A stretch of 8,571 nt of DNA from Chloroflexota bacterium (GTDB taxonomy: Bacteria; Chloroflexota; Anaerolineae; Promineifilales; Promineifilaceae): assembly GCA_963169155.1 (NCBI GenBank), contig CAUJGI010000121.1, forward strand, positions 1 through 8,571, written 5' to 3'. A program made the translations under genes and the position numbers. Below the pieces are notes generated by a model. The model saw nothing but the letters and a program-made list of their open reading frames with translations, was not told the origin of the DNA and searched no databases. Shown one piece after another: positions 6,556-8,571 of the stretch. How positions within the stretch are numbered: position 1 is the stretch's first letter; each line of letters starts with the position of its first letter.

Positions 6556-6646
6556 TTTTGAGTGATAAGTGAAAAGTCAAAAGTGATAAGGGTGTCGGTT
6601 ATCGGTGAACGGTCATTGATCATTGGTCGTTGACCATTGACCATTG
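6556..6646 (-). repeat. Thirteen tandem degenerate heptamers before the VWA gene
   Basis: On the minus strand 91 bp divide without gaps into thirteen 7-mers that all begin with C. They come in three successive blocks: five of the type CAAYGRY, three of CGNNNMC, and four of CTTWTSA, then one CTCAAAA, ending 3 nt before the GTG start at 6552. Exact copies include CAATGGT twice and CTTATCA twice. This resembles in style the heptanucleotide STRR repeats of filamentous cyanobacteria, although the unit sequences differ. It takes the place where a ribosome site and promoter would be expected. Confidence 0.7.
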
Positions 6647-6668
6647 GCTATTTGCTGAGGGCATTATA

Positions 6669-6701
6669 GGGGATGTTGGGGGTTTGGGGAATGGTTTTGG
6701 G
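6669..6701 (+). other. Clustered G-tracts, possible G-quadruplex
   Basis: The plus strand has G4 (6669-6672), G5 (6678-6682), G4 (6686-6689) and G3 (6699-6701), with loops of 5, 3 and 9 nt. The last loop exceeds the usual limit of 7, so this is a relaxed quadruplex motif. It lies in the gene-free spacer between HK2 and the VWA gene, on the template strand for their transcription. Confidence 0.4.
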
Positions 6702-6732
6702 CGGTTAGTTAGTCTGCGTTTAGGCAACGGTG

Positions 6733-6770
6733 TTTAAGATTTAAGGGGGCGCGGATGAACGCAGATGAAC
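6733..6770. repeat. Heptamer pair and 10-bp tandem pair in the HK2/VWA spacer
   Basis: TTTAAGA and TTTAAGG (6733-6746) form another heptamer pair. GCGGATGAAC (6751-6760) is followed directly by GCAGATGAAC (6761-6770), with one mismatch. I recall similar GCGGATGAACGC-type strings in spacers of environmental bacterial genomes, so this may be a fragment of a dispersed non-coding repeat; this is memory, not a search. Confidence 0.5.
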
Positions 6771-6801
6771 AATGATCGCTATTTCCTCTGTGGCTTAATT
6801 C

Positions 6802-8571
6802 TTAATCGTCGAAGTAGAGGGGGAGAAAGAGGGTGAAGACGGAACCAGCGCCGTATTTGCTTTGGGCCTCGACGCGACCGCCGTGGGCCATGACGATAAA
6901 GCGGCTCAGCGCCAGGCCTAATCCACCGGAACGGCCGTTGCCATTTGCCTTCAGTTTGGATAAGCCAGACCAGACTGTTTCTAGCCGCTCGGGCGGAATC
7001 CCCACGCCGGTATCTACCACGCGCAGGAACAGTTCGCTGCCCGCCAGGCCACATTCCACCTGCACCACGCCACCAATCTTGTTGAACTTGATGGCGTTGT
7101 GCAGCACGTGCTGGGCTGCTTCCAGCAGCTGGTCCGCATCGCCCAGGACGGTGGTGTGCGGCGTGCTGGCGGTAAACTCCACCACCACCCGCCGCGCCTC
7201 GGCCATGGTGCGCAGATTGCGAATCGCCTGCTGGGCCGTTTCATCCAGGCGGGTGAGCTGAAAGTTGAAGCTGCTGCGCATCTGGATGCGGCTGGAGATG
7301 GCAATCAGTTTTTCGATGGGCAGCTTGATGTCGCTGATGTGCTGATCGATCTGGGTAGCCAGTTTGTGGGTGGTGGCATCATCTCTGCCTTGCAGCTGCT
7401 GGACTTCCTGGGAGAGGATGGTAAACGGCCGTCGTAACTCCGGCGAAATCAGGTCTACAAATTGCGAATAAAGCGCCACCAGCTCCTGCAAATGCTGCCG
7501 GTCGCGGGTGAGGGTCTGGTTTTGGTGGAAGACATATTCGTTGATCTGGCGCAGGCTGGAGACGTTTTGTGCCTGGGCCAGCAGTGGGCTGATCTGGCTG
7601 GACATACGTTCCAGCAGGTCAAAATCGGGCTGGTCGTACGACGCGCCGGAATACTTGAGCCCCAACGCCAGCACGCCGATGAGGCTGTCGCCCGCGTGCA
7701 GCGGCTTGTAGAGCACCCGTTCCCAGCGGGACAACACCTCACGCTCTGCTTCCGGCGTTTCGGCAAAGCGATCCAGCGAATCGATATCGTACTGCACCAG
7801 CGGCACGATGTTTTGGCGCAAAAATTGGCTGACCGGACTTTGGGCATCCAGGGTGAGGGTGTCGAGCGGGGTGTTATCCAGGCTGGCTAACGGCCGTAAA
7901 ATTAATTTCCCCCCTGGCCCATCATCGGCGGTAAACAGCCATGCCTCGTCGGTGGTGAAGCTGGCCTGCACCAGCCGCAAAAAGAGCTGGCCCAGCTGTT
8001 CCGGCTCGGGCAGGTTGCCCACCGCGTTGCTAAACTCCGCCAGCACCGCTTCCTGGCGCAGCGCACCCGGCAAAAAGAGGCGGCGCGACAGCTCGTCAAT
8101 GAAGCGGCTAACCAGGGTGAAAAGTGTCACAAAAACGGCCGCTGCCACCAGCAGCACCAAAATTTCGCCATTTTGCGGCGTATTTTCCGGCAGGTCGCGC
8201 ACGGCGCGCACCAACACAGTGAGCGCCAGCCAGGTGAGGGCAAACACCACGATGATGCTCACAACCCGGCTCAACAGCTGCCGCAGCGAGAGCTGCAAAT
8301 CGGGCAGCGTGGTGCTGGCCAGGCTGATGGTGCCGGTGTGTGCCGCCAGCATCATGATGAGCACACCTGCCTGCTGCCAGCCGGGCTGCCCCGGCTGTTG
8401 AATCGAACCCAGGGCGCTGCCCACCAGCAGCAAGACGATAACCACCAGCCAATACTGCACCTGGTTGCGATACAGCGAGGGAGGCAAATTGCTATTGAGC
8501 TTTTGCGTCAGCATCCAGGCGGCGGTGACGGGCAGCAGCCAGCTGGCAATCCACACCGAAGCCCAAATATC
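6802..8571 (-). CDS. Membrane GAF-domain sensor kinase with degenerate H-box (HK2), 5' end cut by the window
   Basis: Residue numbers count from the GTG at 8554-8556. The frame stays open through the last 15 bases, and the sequence there is already a membrane helix, so the true start probably lies beyond 8571. Four to five membrane helices (about 1-16, 35-53, 62-80, 97-117, 131-150) precede a GAF-like domain (about 168-330), a coiled linker (330-365), a dimerisation region and a complete HATPase domain: N-box around N487, G1 DTGVGIP (D515) and G2 SGGLGLALS (543-551). The H-box reads ISPELRRPF where the family has SHELRTP, so the phosphoacceptor histidine is Pro372 (CCG at 7441-7443) and the usual Thr is Arg376. 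It should not autophosphorylate in the normal way and may be a pseudokinase that modulates a partner or binds ATP as a switch, as DivL (Tyr in place of His) does in Caulobacter. The frame is otherwise open and well conserved, so decay is not evident. No response regulator is in the window. Confidence 0.93.
   Translation of the reverse strand, partial: DIWASVWIASWLLPVTAAWMLTQKLNSNLPPSLYRNQVQYWLVVIVLLLVGSALGSIQQPGQPGWQQAGVLIMMLAAHTGTISLASTTLPDLQLSLRQLLSRVVSIIVVFALTWLALTVLVRAVRDLPENTPQNGEILVLLVAAAVFVTLFTLVSRFIDELSRRLFLPGALRQEAVLAEFSNAVGNLPEPEQLGQLFLRLVQASFTTDEAWLFTADDGPGGKLILRPLASLDNTPLDTLTLDAQSPVSQFLRQNIVPLVQYDIDSLDRFAETPEAEREVLSRWERVLYKPLHAGDSLIGVLALGLKYSGASYDQPDFDLLERMSSQISPLLAQAQNVSSLRQINEYVFHQNQTLTRDRQHLQELVALYSQFVDLISPELRRPFTILSQEVQQLQGRDDATTHKLATQIDQHISDIKLPIEKLIAISSRIQMRSSFNFQLTRLDETAQQAIRNLRTMAEARRVVVEFTASTPHTTVLGDADQLLEAAQHVLHNAIKFNKIGGVVQVECGLAGSELFLRVVDTGVGIPPERLETVWSGLSKLKANGNGRSGGLGLALSRFIVMAHGGRVEAQSKYGAGSVFTLFLPLYFDD

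Larger units (their letters stand above)
539..7897. repeat. Dispersed palindromic octamer ACGGCCGT, 12 copies
   Basis: Exact copies start at 539, 1272, 1524, 2086, 3756, 4082, 4691, 4834, 4898, 6931, 7425 and 7890. All lie inside coding sequence in four of the five genes. They occur in all three reading phases (Thr-Ala-Val six times, Asn-Gly-Arg three times, Arg-Pro three times), so codon preference does not explain them. Many are extended to AACGGCCGTT. About ten more sites share the CGGCCG core. By hand, a random sequence of this composition would have about 0.2 copies of the octamer. Confidence 0.85.

Noticed and set aside
5395..6561. 388-residue plus-strand open frame opposite the VWA gene
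   Set aside because: It is rich in Gly, Ala, His, Gln and Arg, has no domain, and lies wholly antisense to a well-recognised protein. It is a by-product of GC-rich codon use.
1..8571. Mobile element, prophage or tRNA
   Set aside because: No transposase, integrase, phage gene, terminal repeats with target duplication, or cloverleaf could be found by eye.

Overview
The window carries five genes, all on the minus strand. In order of transcription (right to left) they are: a 5'-truncated membrane sensor kinase with GAF and HATPase domains (HK2, 6802-8571), a 968-residue membrane protein with two von Willebrand A domains (3646-6552), a 72-residue secreted or membrane-anchored peptide ending in five perfect GGYIWT hexapeptides (3270-3488), an S41 C-terminal-processing-type peptidase (2037-3179), and an intact membrane histidine kinase (HK1, 203-1894). 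There are no RNA genes, CRISPR arrays, transposases or phage genes. The longer plus-strand reading frames are antisense shadows.

Organism: the domain style (large double-VWA/GATase-like membrane protein, orphan multi-TM kinases, an S41 peptidase with one N-terminal anchor), the moderately high GC and the short-repeat-rich spacers suggest an uncultured-type Chloroflexota (Anaerolineae-like) bacterium. This is inference from gene style only; there is no taxonomic marker here. The VWA and HK2 part (right of about 3650) looks clearly more GC-rich than the peptide, peptidase and HK1 part.

Layout: 1-202 is an AT-rich tail downstream of HK1 with two inverted repeats. 1895-2036 is the HK1 promoter region, with a 12-bp palindrome lying in a candidate promoter spacer. 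3180-3269 holds a strong minus-strand intrinsic terminator between the peptide gene and the peptidase gene. 3489-3645 is the leader and promoter region of the peptide gene, with a direct repeat. 6553-6801 contains no gene but is dense with short repeats: thirteen degenerate heptamers in a row running up to the VWA start codon, a run of G-tracts, and a 10-bp tandem pair.

How the genes may work together: the most interesting unit is peptide, then terminator, then S41 peptidase, then membrane sensor kinase, all co-oriented. The peptide has its own good ribosome binding site and a strong terminator, and the peptidase starts only about 20 nt beyond that terminator, so its expression may depend on readthrough. 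A secreted repeat peptide, a C-terminal-processing peptidase and a membrane sensor side by side would suit a peptide maturation or sensing module; that is a hypothesis. Two other unusual signals are the replacement of the phosphoacceptor histidine of HK2 by proline, and a dispersed palindromic octamer ACGGCCGT (12 copies, all in genes, in all three reading phases), which looks like a genome-signature motif comparable in kind to cyanobacterial HIP1.
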